A stretch of 42,898 nt of DNA from Phycisphaerae bacterium (GCA_029260035.1 JAJDEA010000185.1:1-42898); one strand, 5' to 3'; positions 25,360 to 34,341 are shown, counted from the stretch's first letter. The notes: generated by a model not told the origin, from the sequence alone. Numbers and translations: made by a program.

Positions 25360-26484
25360 TTACGCAAATCTCACGCAATGAACCGGAGGCAGATGGCTGG
25401 TGATTGTTTGCCAGTTGTCGCCTTGGTCGTCGGAATACCAAAGCGAGCCGGTGGTTGAGCCGAACATCAGCGCGCTTCCCGTCTCATCTATATCAAGCGC
25501 GTGGCGAAATGTAATGTCGTATGCATGGTGTTGTGGAAGCCCATTTCGCAATACCTCGAAGGTCTTGCCGCCATCGCGCGTTCGCGAGACTACCACTTGG
25601 CCATCGACGGGAATTCGCTTTTCGTCCTTGATTGCGGGAACCAGCCAGGCGGTGTCGGGGTCTTTTGGGTGAACCGCGACGGCAAAGCCGAATGTCGATG
25701 GCGATGCAGCCGATATTTCCTGCCAGTTTTCGCATCCATCCGTTGAACGAAACACGCCATTATGGTGCTGTGCCCAAAATGTTGCAGGGGATTTAAGGCA
25801 TTGAACCACGCAGTGCGGGTCTTGGATATCCCCGTCATCATTGCGATCAGGTGGCATGTATGTAGCAAACATGCCTTTCGCACGGCACTTCCAGGATGAA
25901 CCGCCATCTTCAGTAACCCAAACGCCGCCGCAGGATATCCCTATGGTGATGTGACTGGGATTTTCCGGATGGACGCAAATCGAGTGAATACCGGGATAAT
26001 CCAGCCCGCCGCCGAACCAGTTCTTTCGGCTAGGTTCATCCCACAAAGAGCGAATCAATTCCCATGTGGCGCCATGATCCACGGAGCGGAAAAGTCCGCC
26101 GGGCACCGTGCCGCACCACAGGACGCCCGGTTCATCCGCGCCTCCCGGAGCAAGCGCCCAGATAAGTTTCAAGCTCCACGGAATAGCTTTGCCGGACATT
26201 TCACATATTTCGTCAGGAGTTCCCTCGGGGCGTTCGGGGTATTTGGGAGTGGTGCATTCGGCCCATGTTTTTCCTTCGTCAAGCGAACGATGAAGTTTTA
26301 CGCCAAAATGGCCATGATCGAGTGCCGCGTAGAGTGAGCCGGATCGCGGGTCATGCATGAATAGCGTGACGTTGTCGCCAAGAAACGACGCCTGCGTGAT
26401 CTGCCATTCGCCCGTCTTTTTGTCGCCTGCGCGAGAAAGTTCGAACAGCCCTTTTCGTGTTGCTACGAATGCTCGTTTATTCAT
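25360..26484 (-). CDS. BNR/Asp-box repeat beta-propeller protein
   Basis: The 374-residue protein has repeated Asp-box motifs (S-x-D-x-G-x-T-W): SLDEGKTW, SVDHGATW, TEDGGSSW, STDGCENW, TRDGGKTF and SDDQGDNW. These mark a sialidase/sortilin-type beta-propeller. There is no signal peptide, so it seems cytoplasmic, unlike true sialidases; an RIP motif and sialidase catalytic residues are not evident. Annotation pipelines may call it a glycosyl hydrolase, but I would not. It follows a MoaD/ThiS-like gene on the same strand (107 bases), a neighbour combination I recall from other bacteria. The start ATG has a weak GGA about eight bases upstream. Confidence 0.85.
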   Translation of the reverse strand: MNKRAFVATRKGLFELSRAGDKKTGEWQITQASFLGDNVTLFMHDPRSGSLYAALDHGHFGVKLHRSLDEGKTWAECTTPKYPERPEGTPDEICEMSGKAIPWSLKLIWALAPGGADEPGVLWCGTVPGGLFRSVDHGATWELIRSLWDEPSRKNWFGGGLDYPGIHSICVHPENPSHITIGISCGGVWVTEDGGSSWKCRAKGMFATYMPPDRNDDGDIQDPHCVVQCLKSPATFWAQHHNGVFRSTDGCENWQEISAASPSTFGFAVAVHPKDPDTAWLVPAIKDEKRIPVDGQVVVSRTRDGGKTFEVLRNGLPQHHAYDITFRHALDIDETGSALMFGSTTGSLWYSDDQGDNWQTITSHLPPVHCVRFA

Positions 26485-26591
26485 ATAGGTAATCCAGTTC
26501 TACCTCGCGGGACCAAAAAAACCGATGAGCAATTACAAACTACCGTAAAGTTGCCTATGAAACGCCGAGTCGATGGCATAACGCAGAGGGT

Positions 26592-26861
26592 TCAGCCTCC
26601 AGATAGCGCCTGCATAATAAAGACTTCTGCGTTTGCGCCGACAATATCTCCAAGACTCGTTCGATCGCGAATAGGTTCGCCATCCACAAAAATGTTCATG
26701 TGTTTACGCAATGCGCCTTGATCGTCGAGGACATAGCTTCGCACTTGTTCATTGTCACGAAAAACGCTTTCCAAAATCTCCCGCACCGTTTGACCGACCG
26801 CTTCGACTGACGGGCAGGCGACATGACGTTGCAAATTAGCTGTAAACGTGACAGTCGCCAT
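26592..26861 (-). CDS. MoaD/ThiS-family ubiquitin-like protein
   Basis: The start is set at the ATG with GGAA six bases upstream; an upstream in-frame ATG adds 13 unconvincing residues. The 89-residue product is a beta-grasp protein: ATVTFTANLQRHV, then an amphipathic helix (GQTVREILESVF), then MNIFVDGEPIRDR, and it ends exactly in ...ALSGG. The C-terminal Gly-Gly is the functional tail of MoaD and ThiS, where it becomes a thiocarboxylate, or of archaeal-type small modifiers. No moaE, thiF or thiG is nearby, so a molybdopterin or thiamine role is not supported by context. Pairing with a BNR propeller suggests a separate sulfur-carrier or conjugation role. Confidence 0.82.
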   Translation of the reverse strand: MATVTFTANLQRHVACPSVEAVGQTVREILESVFRDNEQVRSYVLDDQGALRKHMNIFVDGEPIRDRTSLGDIVGANAEVFIMQALSGG

Positions 26862-27064
26862 GGTGCTTCCAAGGTAAGCGAAATAGTCTGAGCAGGTCAA
26901 GCACTTTCAGTGTAGATGAATCCCGAATTGCAGGCAAATGCGACACCGAATAGCGACATTGTATTGTCGATAGGTGTAACTTGCGGCCCGTGTTGCTTCT
27001 TTGCGGTGCTGTGGTATTGCTTCGTGTGAAATCGGCATGCGTGATGGTTTTTCGCGCGAACCCG

Positions 27065-27760
27065 TTACGGTGCATATTTTGTTGGATCGGGCACACCTGC
27101 TTCGTCGAATCCCTTTCTTCGGTACAAGCAGCTGTCACAACAGCCGCAAGCCAGCCCTTTGGGCGAGGGGTCGTAACAGCTATGCGTGAGTGAATAGTCA
27201 AGGCCGAGACTAACGCCTTTGCGAATGATGTCTGCTTTTGAGAGGTCGATCAGAGGCGCGCGTATCTTCATCGTGCTCCCTTCCACGCCAGCCTTTGTGG
27301 CAAGACGAGCAAGATGATCAAACGCGTCAATGTACTCCGGCCTACAGTCGGGATAGCCGGAGTAGTCCATCGCGTTGACGCCAATGAAGATTTCACTGGC
27401 TCCGGTGACTTCAGCGTATGCTAGCGCGAAAGCCAGGAAAATTGTATTTCGGGCTGGGACGTAGGTTATGGGGATCGAGTCGCTAATCTCGGATACATTT
27501 TGTGCCTTCGGAACGGCAATAGATGCGGTAAGTGCGGACCCGCCGAACGCCCGCAAGTCGATCAATTGGAACGCATGGTTCTTGACTTGTAGAACATGTG
27601 CAATATTCGTGGCAGCATCGACTTCGATGTTGTGACGTTGGCCATATTGAAAAGTAAGCGCGTAGAGTTCAAAACCAAGCTCGCGCGCGATAGCTGCTGT
27701 TGTCGCGGAGTCGATCCCTCCCGACAACAAAACGACTGCTTTTCTTGTCTCATTCGCCAT
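27065..27760 (-). CDS. queC: 7-cyano-7-deazaguanine synthase QueC
   Basis: The 231-residue enzyme converts 7-carboxy-7-deazaguanine to preQ0 using ATP and ammonia in queuosine synthesis. SGGIDSAT (13-20) is the PP-loop, [18 protein letters not shown] is diagnostic, and the zinc cluster is [18 protein letters not shown] near the C-terminus. An ATG 22 codons upstream would run into the Fic gene; the internal start ([15 protein letters not shown]) gives the normal N-terminus. It lies 25 bases after the Fic gene on the same strand. No queD, queE or queF is in the window. Confidence 0.95.
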   Translation of the reverse strand: MANETRKAVVLLSGGIDSATTAAIARELGFELYALTFQYGQRHNIEVDAATNIAHVLQVKNHAFQLIDLRAFGGSALTASIAVPKAQNVSEISDSIPITYVPARNTIFLAFALAYAEVTGASEIFIGVNAMDYSGYPDCRPEYIDAFDHLARLATKAGVEGSTMKIRAPLIDLSKADIIRKGVSLGLDYSLTHSCYDPSPKGLACGCCDSCLYRRKGFDEAGVPDPTKYAP

Positions 27761-27785
27761 TTGAGTCTCTTTCGTCAGATTCTCT

Positions 27786-29090
27786 CTATTCCCGTTGTGG
27801 CATCGCGTCACCGTAGGCGGCGGCAATGATGTCGGCGCAGGCGAATGCCTTTGGCCTGGTATTTTTCATGGTCTGCAACACACCAGCATCAACGAGCTTT
27901 CGCAAGTCCTGCCTGGCCGTTTCGTGTGATACCTTGCATTCCTTCGCAACAAACGAGATACGAACAACGGGGCGGACGAACAAAAGCTCGATGATTTCGC
28001 GCATACGATGGCCGAGGCCAACGTATTTCTCAATGTAGTCGTCGCGTAACGACCGAAGCGATTCGCAGCGTAGTATAGTGGAATTGGACTGCTCAATTGC
28101 GCCGTGCATACAGAACTCAAGCCATTCGTCCCACTCGCCGTTCGTACTGATGCGATACATCCGTTCGTTGTATTCTCTTCGATTCTTCTCGTAGTATTCG
28201 CTTAAATACAGCCATGGTAGCGCTAAGCGTTGCCAGCAGCTTACGCACAGAGACAGCAAGACCCTGCCGACACGGCCGTTACCGTCTTCAAAAGGATGTA
28301 TTGATTCGAATTGATAGTGAACGAGAAAACTACGAACGAGCGGATCGCGGCAAGCCGGTGTCCCACCCGTAAGATAGCTGGACAACTCATCGACGCATGG
28401 GTTGATGTGTTCAGGAGGAGGGGGAATGAACCTTCTTGGCCTCGAACCGACCGCAACCAATTGGTCGCGGAACCGCCCCGGATTCTTGTCCTTTCCTCGA
28501 ATACCTGTCATCAGAATCTTGTGTAGGTGCAGTATCAATGACTTGCCGAGTGGTTTCCCGCTGACAATCCAATTGTGGCCTTCTCGTAACGCTTCGTAAT
28601 GATTCCAAACTTCGAGCCGATTATTTCGACTGTGGTCAGTGGGAATCTCGATTGCTCTGTTTTCGTCCTGTTCGACATCGAAAAGAAGAAGCTCTTCAGG
28701 TAAGGCGTATGTGCCTTCAAGGCTGCTCGATCTAAGCGCCTCTCGTTGTTGCAGTGGTCTCAACAAAAGGAACGGGTCGGAGAGGATGCCTTTGATCTGT
28801 TCAAGGCGTCCGACTGCGTCTCGGGCGTCGGAAATCAACTGCCACAGTTTACCGGACGGCTCAAAGTCTTGTGGAATGGGCCGAGGGATGAAGGCCCAAT
28901 TTGGCCCGACCTCAGTCTCTATCGGCTCCAGTTTGCCCGTTTTGAATTCCGTGAAGTTGGTGATGTCCAAGTCTTGACTCGATTCTGTGTGGTCCTGACT
29001 GATTAACCAAATAATACGCTGTCTTCTTGGAATTCTCAAGATATTTCCAAAATATCGGCTTATTTTTTGGAAATGATCTTGAGATTCCAA
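27786..29090 (-). CDS. Fic-domain protein with N-terminal inhibitory motif and winged-helix tail
   Basis: The 434-residue protein carries the complete Fic motif [12 protein letters not shown] at 265-276, so AMP transfer (adenylylation) of a target hydroxyl is expected. SSSLEG at 121-126 matches the class II inhibitory helix motif (S/T)xxxE(G/N), whose Glu blocks ATP binding. The last about 80 residues look like a winged helix ([28 protein letters not shown]), as in many stand-alone Fic proteins. The first about 35 residues lack family resemblance; the TTG start at 29090 is the longest option, and a TTG near residue 41 is another. Self-regulated Fic proteins of this class usually lack a separate antitoxin, and none is seen. 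Confidence 0.9.
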   Translation of the reverse strand: MESQDHFQKISRYFGNILRIPRRQRIIWLISQDHTESSQDLDITNFTEFKTGKLEPIETEVGPNWAFIPRPIPQDFEPSGKLWQLISDARDAVGRLEQIKGILSDPFLLLRPLQQREALRSSSLEGTYALPEELLLFDVEQDENRAIEIPTDHSRNNRLEVWNHYEALREGHNWIVSGKPLGKSLILHLHKILMTGIRGKDKNPGRFRDQLVAVGSRPRRFIPPPPEHINPCVDELSSYLTGGTPACRDPLVRSFLVHYQFESIHPFEDGNGRVGRVLLSLCVSCWQRLALPWLYLSEYYEKNRREYNERMYRISTNGEWDEWLEFCMHGAIEQSNSTILRCESLRSLRDDYIEKYVGLGHRMREIIELLFVRPVVRISFVAKECKVSHETARQDLRKLVDAGVLQTMKNTRPKAFACADIIAAAYGDAMPQRE

Positions 29091-29389
29091 GGCATATTAT
29101 GAAAATTGGCGAGCCGCTTGAGGTCCAATATTGAAAAATGCGTCTCGGAAGATGGAAAAAAGAGAATGCAAAGCTGCAGTAACGAAAGTGGTTGCTGGTT
29201 TCCGCAATAGCTCCATCCATCGGGACATGGCATAAGACCCGACTATTTTTGGCTTTACCTTTCTTGCGTATTTGGTGGGAATGACCTAAACCACCGGCGT
29301 GTTCAGCTGGTAGCCCCCTTAAGAGAGGCTTGCTGGTTGTGAATCGTTGATTCAGTTTGATGTTCGGTCTGCTTTTTGGAGATATGCTT

Positions 29390-30061
29390 ATGAAAACTCG
29401 TTTCTCGATAGTGGCTGCGTTGCTATTGATTGTCGCGGTACCGGCCTGGGCCCATTGCGGAAAATGCGGCGTCGGTGAGTCGAAGGAAAAAGGCCATGGT
29501 CATGCAGCTCACGGCGGGAGTCACGGCCATGCACACGCACATGCGGAAATCGGTAAGCCCGCGCCAGAGTTTGCGCTGAAGGATGCCAACGGCAAGGAGG
29601 TCAGTCTTGCCAGCTTCAAAGGGAAAGTGGTTGTTCTTGAATGGACGAATCACACCTGCCCGTTTGTGAAGCGACATCAGGGCCAGCAAAAGACAATGCA
29701 GAAGACGTTTGCCAAGTTTGCCGGCAAGCCTGTCGCTTGGCTTGCTATCGATTCCAGTCGGTATTGCGAGGAAAAGATCGATGGCATTCGCGAATGGATC
29801 AAGACGAACGACATCAAGTTCCCAATTTTGATGGACGCCAAGGGTAAGGTCGGTCATATCTATGGTGCCAAGACGACGCCCCATATGTATGTGATTGATC
29901 AAAAAGGTGTCCTAGCCTACGCGGGCGCGATAGACGATGATCCGCAGGGTGACAAGGAATCGCCGAAAAATTACGTCGAAGACGCGGTGAACGCATTGCT
30001 CAAGGGTTCGACGGTCGCGACAGCACGCACGAAGTCCTACGGCTGCTCCGTAAAATATTAA
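29390..30061 (+). CDS. Exported redoxin/thioredoxin-fold protein with His-rich linker
   Basis: Start at ATG 29390 with GGAG nine bases upstream. The 223-residue protein has a signal peptide (TRFSIVAALLLIVAVPAWA) and then HCGKCG. A His/Gly-rich stretch follows (about 36-52), likely to bind a transition metal. The thioredoxin fold (about 55-200) contains EWTNHTCPFVKRH with a single Cys90 and KTTPHMYVIDQKG with the cis-Pro. Lack of a CxxC makes it more peroxiredoxin-like than disulfide oxidoreductase. It probably acts in the periplasm in redox or metal handling. A large hairpin follows 27 bases after the stop. Confidence 0.87.
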   Translation: MKTRFSIVAALLLIVAVPAWAHCGKCGVGESKEKGHGHAAHGGSHGHAHAHAEIGKPAPEFALKDANGKEVSLASFKGKVVVLEWTNHTCPFVKRHQGQQKTMQKTFAKFAGKPVAWLAIDSSRYCEEKIDGIREWIKTNDIKFPILMDAKGKVGHIYGAKTTPHMYVIDQKGVLAYAGAIDDDPQGDKESPKNYVEDAVNALLKGSTVATARTKSYGCSVKY

Positions 30062-30088
30062 TAGAAGAGATTATCAAAACCGTGTATC

Positions 30089-30140
30089 GGGCCACTTGTC
30101 GCTCCTTTCCTGTCAGCAGGTTGGTGCTGACAGGTGGCCC
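30089..30140 (+). terminator. Large stable hairpin after the redoxin gene
   Basis: CCTGTCAGC (30109-30117) pairs perfectly with GCTGACAGG (30126-30134) around an eight-base loop. GGGCC at 30089-30093 pairs with GGCCC at 30136-30140 as an outer stem, leaving an asymmetric internal loop. There is no T-run on either side, so it is not a classic intrinsic terminator; it could protect the mRNA 3' end or act with Rho. Confidence 0.5.
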
Positions 30141-30313
30141 GCTGCATTGGGCTTCTACCAATTTTAATGCTGTGCCACGGAAGACTTGACGAGTTAGGTG
30201 ATGTTGAAGTCGTGTGCCACTGCTCTTGAGCAGTGAATGAACTCGACCGACACCGTAGAGTTGGCACTTCTCAAGCGTAGCGGACCGCAAGTCAAACTGA
30301 CGAGCAAGAAACT

Positions 30314-31285
30314 TCAGATGCGTGCGAGAAGTGACGGCGTCGCCTGAAGCTGTTTCTCCACGTTGGTGGCGTACGTCTGCATTGCATTTCGAATGATGGC
30401 GTCTTCATCGCCTTTGATCGCGGCGGGCTGAATGAGTTGCTCGACAATGCTCAACGTATAACGGAAATGCGATTCAGCTTTGATAAACGCCTGAAGTACG
30501 GGGGTTCGGCTGCGAGCCGCAATTTTAAGTGGGCCTGATAGAAAGGCTCGCTTCTCGCCGAAGATGGTAACCTCTTCTACCTGTTGATTCGGGTTGCGTA
30601 CTCGACTGATGTCCATCGCACTGCCAAGTATGTAGCCCTCGCGAAAGCAGCGATAGATTTCACGAGGATAGGCGTCAGCGAAAATCACGCGCATCCGATG
30701 TGATGCAGAGTGCTTTCGGTCAATCCGTCCTTGAACGTATCGTCGTATCCCCCCCTCGTTTCGATCTCGCACCGCAGCTGTCTTGTATCCGCTCGCCACA
30801 AGTAAGGCGCCCATGACATGGTGCGGGCCATGATGGGACATAGCCAAGTAAACGCCTCGGCCTCCTTCCAATGACGAAGCGAGTAACTCATGGTTTTCCA
30901 CGTTCAGGAGAGAAGCGATTTTATCATGTGGCAAGCAGTCGATAATGAGATAAAAGAGCTTGTCGCAGCGAGTACGACAAAAAAATTCGCGAGTCTCGCG
31001 CCGTCGATCCGAAGCAGAAGGCCTACGGTTGAGCACGCGTTGGAGCGCACGGCGGAAGCGTCTCCGTCGTTTGTAGTTAATCAGCCATTCGATAGTCCCG
31101 AATAATCTGCCGAATCGATACAGTCCCGAGAGACCTACCACTCGAAGAAGCAAATTCGTTACGCAATGAGCCGTACCAAACGAGAACCGCTCCCAGAGCG
31201 TTAGTTTGTTGGTCTCATCCGCTGTGCCATGGACGTTTTCGTGGACCAATGCGGTAGAATTTGTAGGGGTTTGCGTAGTGTCCAT
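30314..31285 (-). CDS. LpxL/HtrB-like lysophospholipid or lipid A acyltransferase
   Basis: The 323-residue protein resembles the LpxL/LpxM acyltransferase family that adds secondary acyl chains to lipid A. Visible are EGGRGVYLAMSHHGPHHVM (141-158) and VTIFGEKRAFLSGPLKIAARS, the latter typical of the family. The usual catalytic HxxxxD/E is not met: His151 and His152 are followed five residues on by His156 and Val157. It may use another acid, be inactive, or acylate a different lipid. A hydrophobic segment (CVTNLLLRVVGLSGLYRFGRL) near 41-60 would associate it with the inner membrane. It is divergent from the MBL gene. Confidence 0.78.
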   Translation of the reverse strand: MDTTQTPTNSTALVHENVHGTADETNKLTLWERFSFGTAHCVTNLLLRVVGLSGLYRFGRLFGTIEWLINYKRRRRFRRALQRVLNRRPSASDRRRETREFFCRTRCDKLFYLIIDCLPHDKIASLLNVENHELLASSLEGGRGVYLAMSHHGPHHVMGALLVASGYKTAAVRDRNEGGIRRYVQGRIDRKHSASHRMRVIFADAYPREIYRCFREGYILGSAMDISRVRNPNQQVEEVTIFGEKRAFLSGPLKIAARSRTPVLQAFIKAESHFRYTLSIVEQLIQPAAIKGDEDAIIRNAMQTYATNVEKQLQATPSLLARI

Positions 31286-31342
31286 GGATTCAAATCAGGC
31301 ACAGTCGTTCAATCTACCGAGCTAATCCAGCAGTCGCAGTAA

Positions 31343-31371
31343 GTGCAATTTCCTTCCGTGCGGGCTACACT
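31343..31371 (+). promoter_or_regulatory. Candidate promoter for a leaderless MBL-fold gene
   Basis: GTGCAA (31343-31348; 3 of 6 to consensus), a 17-base spacer and TACACT (31366-31371; 4 of 6). The chosen ATG is seven bases beyond the -10, again implying a leaderless message. The same geometry precedes the HD gene. The -35 is weak. Confidence 0.35.
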
Positions 31372-31378
31372 GCCAACC

Positions 31379-32239
31379 ATGTTGAAGATCGGCGATTACG
31401 AATTACATTCAGTACAAACGGGCACGCTTCGTCTGGACGGCGGTGCCATGTTCGGCATCGTTCCGAAAGTGCTATGGCAAAAGTCAGCCGACGTCGATGA
31501 AGATAATCGCATTTTGCTGGCGACGCGAACACTGCTTGCTGTGAATCGAGCTGAGAAACGTGTCATTCTGGTCGATACGGGCTGTGGGTCCAAGTGGGCG
31601 CCCGGAGATGCGGAGCGATTCGAGATTCGCCATCGCACTGAAGCCATTCCCGACGCGTTGGCTTCGCTCGGTCTTACGATCAATGAAGTAACGGATGTCA
31701 TCATAACGCATCTGCATTTCGATCATAATGGCGGGCTGACGGATTGGTTTGACGAGCCAGGCGAGAGGACGACGTTGTGTTTTCCGCGTGCCCGGCATTG
31801 GGTTCACAAGAAACATTGGGAACACGCTTGTTGCCCGCATGCCAAGGACAAAGCGTCGTTCCTGCAACAGGATTTCGAAGCACTTGAAAAAAGCGGCGGC
31901 CTTGAGCTGTTGGAGGGTGATAGTCCGGACCTGGGTATCAAGGGAGTTTCTCTGTTCACCTCGCAAGGGCACACGCCCTACCAAATTCATCCGTTTTTTC
32001 AGGGCGATGACGCTCGCTTGCTCTTCGTCGGTGATATCATTCCTACGGTCGCACATCTGCGACAGGCTTGGGTCATGGCCTACGACGTTCTGCCCATGAC
32101 CACAATGGCCGAAAAGCTATTCTTCGCTCGCAGCGCCATAGAGGAAGGTTGGCTGCTTGCATTTCCCCACGACCCTCAAACTGCCGTAGTCGCTTTGGAC
32201 GGCCTGCCTGAGCGACCAATCGTTTCTAGAACCGTATAG
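31379..32239 (+). CDS. Metallo-beta-lactamase-fold hydrolase
   Basis: The 286-residue protein has the metal-binding signature HLHFDH (His111, His113, Asp115, His116), VDTGCG at about 65-70, and a late GHTPYQIHPFF with a further His ligand. This fits the broad MBL family close to lactonases and quinoprotein-associated hydrolases. No signal peptide is present. The substrate is unknown. The start is set at the second Met of the open frame because the first 12 codons (from GTG 31343) overlap the likely promoter and lack family resemblance. Confidence 0.88.
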   Translation: MLKIGDYELHSVQTGTLRLDGGAMFGIVPKVLWQKSADVDEDNRILLATRTLLAVNRAEKRVILVDTGCGSKWAPGDAERFEIRHRTEAIPDALASLGLTINEVTDVIITHLHFDHNGGLTDWFDEPGERTTLCFPRARHWVHKKHWEHACCPHAKDKASFLQQDFEALEKSGGLELLEGDSPDLGIKGVSLFTSQGHTPYQIHPFFQGDDARLLFVGDIIPTVAHLRQAWVMAYDVLPMTTMAEKLFFARSAIEEGWLLAFPHDPQTAVVALDGLPERPIVSRTV

Positions 32240-32353
32240 TACTAAATAAACGAATGCAGACGTCTTGGGACAATTTCATTGTTGCGGATTTGCCGACCGT
32301 CAGGAAGGCAGAGCCGTTAGACAGGTTTGCATGCGAATTGGACCGGAACATAA

Positions 32354-33136
32354 ATGGTGTGCAGATACGCGATCGCTAGATTCTTCGGATTGGTAAAAAC
32401 ACATGCGGCCTGTTTGATCGCTGTCGGCGCAATATCGCTACCGGCAGTATGTGGCTGCCAGTCTAAGTCAAAGAGTTATGAGATTGAGCGATGGGGTTCA
32501 ATGCATGAGGCCTTGCGTGAAGGGCGTACAGGGGGTCGGGTTGGACTGGCCAGGTTTGACGGAGCTCGTGACACAATTGCTGTTGGAGCGCTCGAGGGCT
32601 TGTCGGGCGAGATTCTTGTAATCGAAGGCGACGTCTGGCTTTCGCGAGTCGATGACAACGGTGCAGCTATGACAACGCGCGGTGCATCGACTGACGATCA
32701 TGCCACGATGCTCACTGCGGGACGTGTGGCACGATGGCGAGCGATTCCGATCGAATCGGACGTATTGCCAACGGGAGTGGAAGAGTTCCTCGTGGATTCG
32801 GCGCGAGCAGCCGGATTCGATCCTCAATGCCCTATCCCATTCAAGGTTGTGGGGAAACTGCTTGATCTGGAGTTGCATGTCGTGGCTGGCGCCTGCCCGA
32901 TGGCTGCTTCGCATGGACGAACCGAATCAGCGATGAGGCCACCGTTTCGCAAATCTTGGGAACGAGCCAATGCGAAGTTGGTCGGGTTTCTCGCCGAGGG
33001 TTTAGAAGGGACACTGACGCACCACGGATCAAGGATGCACGCTCACGCTCTCGTTGAAGTGGATGAACCTGTGATGGGGCATGTGGATCGTGTCGGAATC
33101 GCCAGCGGTGGAATCCTGTACCTTCCGGGTCGGTAG
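32354..33136 (+). CDS. Acetolactate-decarboxylase-like lipoprotein
   Basis: The 260-residue protein has a hydrophobic N-terminus ending AVCGC, so it is probably lipidated at Cys35 and exported. The remainder resembles alpha-acetolactate decarboxylase (AlsD/BudA): GALEGLSGEILVIEGDVWL early, and LTHHGSRMHAHALVEVDEP followed by MGHV, giving the HxH plus later His pattern (His229, His231, His243) expected for the zinc site. True AlsD acts on acetolactate in acetoin formation and is usually cytoplasmic. Export suggests a different or extracytoplasmic substrate. No acetolactate synthase lies nearby. Confidence 0.8.
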   Translation: MVCRYAIARFFGLVKTHAACLIAVGAISLPAVCGCQSKSKSYEIERWGSMHEALREGRTGGRVGLARFDGARDTIAVGALEGLSGEILVIEGDVWLSRVDDNGAAMTTRGASTDDHATMLTAGRVARWRAIPIESDVLPTGVEEFLVDSARAAGFDPQCPIPFKVVGKLLDLELHVVAGACPMAASHGRTESAMRPPFRKSWERANAKLVGFLAEGLEGTLTHHGSRMHAHALVEVDEPVMGHVDRVGIASGGILYLPGR

Positions 33137-33187
33137 AAGGAAAGCCGCCCTTTGCTCCCACCGTGCTTCGGCTGGCGATAACGTAAG

Positions 33188-33228
33188 AACAAAAAAACGC
33201 GGAACGGACCTTTTGGATCCGTCCCGCG
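33188..33228 (-). terminator. Intrinsic terminator for the small lipoprotein gene
   Basis: CGCGGAACGGACC (33198-33210) pairs with GGATCCGTCCCGCG (33215-33228) around TTTT, with one mismatch and one bulge. Read on the minus strand it is followed by seven U residues (A-run at 33191-33197). It lies about 100 bases after the small minus-strand gene and between convergent genes, so it may also slow plus-strand readthrough. Confidence 0.85.
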
Positions 33229-33325
33229 CCTTGTTTCGTTTGCCAGCTTGCAGAAATCTATGCACTAACGACGCAAGCGTCGCCGATGCGCTTCTGAGTA
33301 AGCTGGACTTCAGCTGAGCAGTTGC

Positions 33326-33520
33326 TTAGCCAGCAACGTTGCCGTCTTCGAAGATGTCGACGACACCGTCGTTGTCGAGTGTGAACTCGAGAATGGCATA
33401 GTCAATCGCTGATGCCAGGATGCGCTGCGGGTTGAAGATTCCGCCGAGACCGAGGCAGCCGCCGAACATCGTTCCGCCAGCCAGCAGTGCTACCAAGCAC
33501 AATTTCTTGGTGGTTTTCAT
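33326..33520 (-). CDS. Small lipoprotein, function unknown
   Basis: The 64-residue product has a strong ribosome-binding site (AGGAG, eight bases before ATG). Its lipoprotein signal is KKLCLVALLAGGTMFGGC, predicted lipidation at Cys22. The mature part is about 43 residues, hydrophobic then acidic (AILEFTLDNDGVVDIFEDGN). No family is recognised. A dedicated terminator downstream supports a real, independently transcribed gene. The short mature peptide on the outer or inner membrane could be structural. Confidence 0.8.
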   Translation of the reverse strand: MKTTKKLCLVALLAGGTMFGGCLGLGGIFNPQRILASAIDYAILEFTLDNDGVVDIFEDGNVAG

Positions 33521-34341
33521 ATTGAATTCTCCTTGTTCCTGCCAGGTACCGCCCCAGCATACTTCTATGAACTACACAAACTCACGGGTACGGGTCCGCC
33601 CTCATACCCACGGCTCTAGACCGCTACAATAACGATAGTCATGCCAAGCGGAAGACGACTTTACGATCAATAGCAGCACACCCTACAGTAGGTGCCACAT
33701 CTGTGCCACATCTTGATCGTCTATAGGTTTTCAGCGCCTTTATCCAAAAGGATGCCACAGTGTTACGCTGTAATACCTTCTTACGCCAATCCGTTTGTAC
33801 TCTTTATTCGGTGCCTAACTAATTCCCTGACCGCGCCGCGATCGAAAATAGAAAACACTTTCCTGAATGCTGTTCCCGAATGCCTTGGCAAACAGCCAGC
33901 AACTCGATTGCGAGTCGCAACATTTGGGAAATATCGGAATCTCTACGCGACTCGCGTTAGCCAAATTCAACTGGCAGTGCCATGAAGCCGCATTAACATT
34001 CCGAATCGTTTCTCTTGCCTGACACAAGCACTCGCTAATCGAATAGTCATGCGAATGCACAAGCAATCTGAAACTCGGGGAGAAAGTGTCCCCGTACGAT
34101 GCTGTGTGTCAAGCCTAAAAACCAGAAAAACACACAGGCCACGGCACTTCAATTTGTGGATGGATTCGGGTATAATGCAGGCGATTGGCAAATCGCTCAC
34201 CTGCGGCGCACCAATGACTCCTGATGCGCAATCTTGCTATGCCGTCCTCCTTGGCAAAAAATAGAAGCGACGATCGAATAAATCGCTTTTTGCAAGAAGT
34301 TGAGATTACAATAGGTAGTTTTGGCAATACAGGATAACAAT
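33521..34341. other. Long intergenic region before rho with several RNA hairpins
   Basis: No convincing gene lies in these 820 bases. ACTCG/CGAGT (33902-33906 with 33911-33915) competes with GCGAGTCGC/GCGACTCGC (33910-33918 with 33947-33955). CTGTGTGT pairs with ACACACAG (34102-34109 with 34130-34137). GCGATT-GGCA-AATCGC forms a tight hairpin just after a TATAAT at 34171-34176. AAGCGA...TCGCTT followed by TTT lies close to the rho start. Two copies of GTGCCACATCT occur near 33691-33711. A structured leader, attenuator or small RNA is inferred. Confidence 0.45.

Noticed and set aside
25360..26484. True sialidase
   Set aside because: Asp-boxes alone mark a propeller; no signal peptide or catalytic Arg/Tyr/Glu pattern was recognised.
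33692..33985. 97-codon plus-strand frame before rho
   Set aside because: No ribosome-binding site and an unstructured, Cys/Ser/Pro-rich translation.
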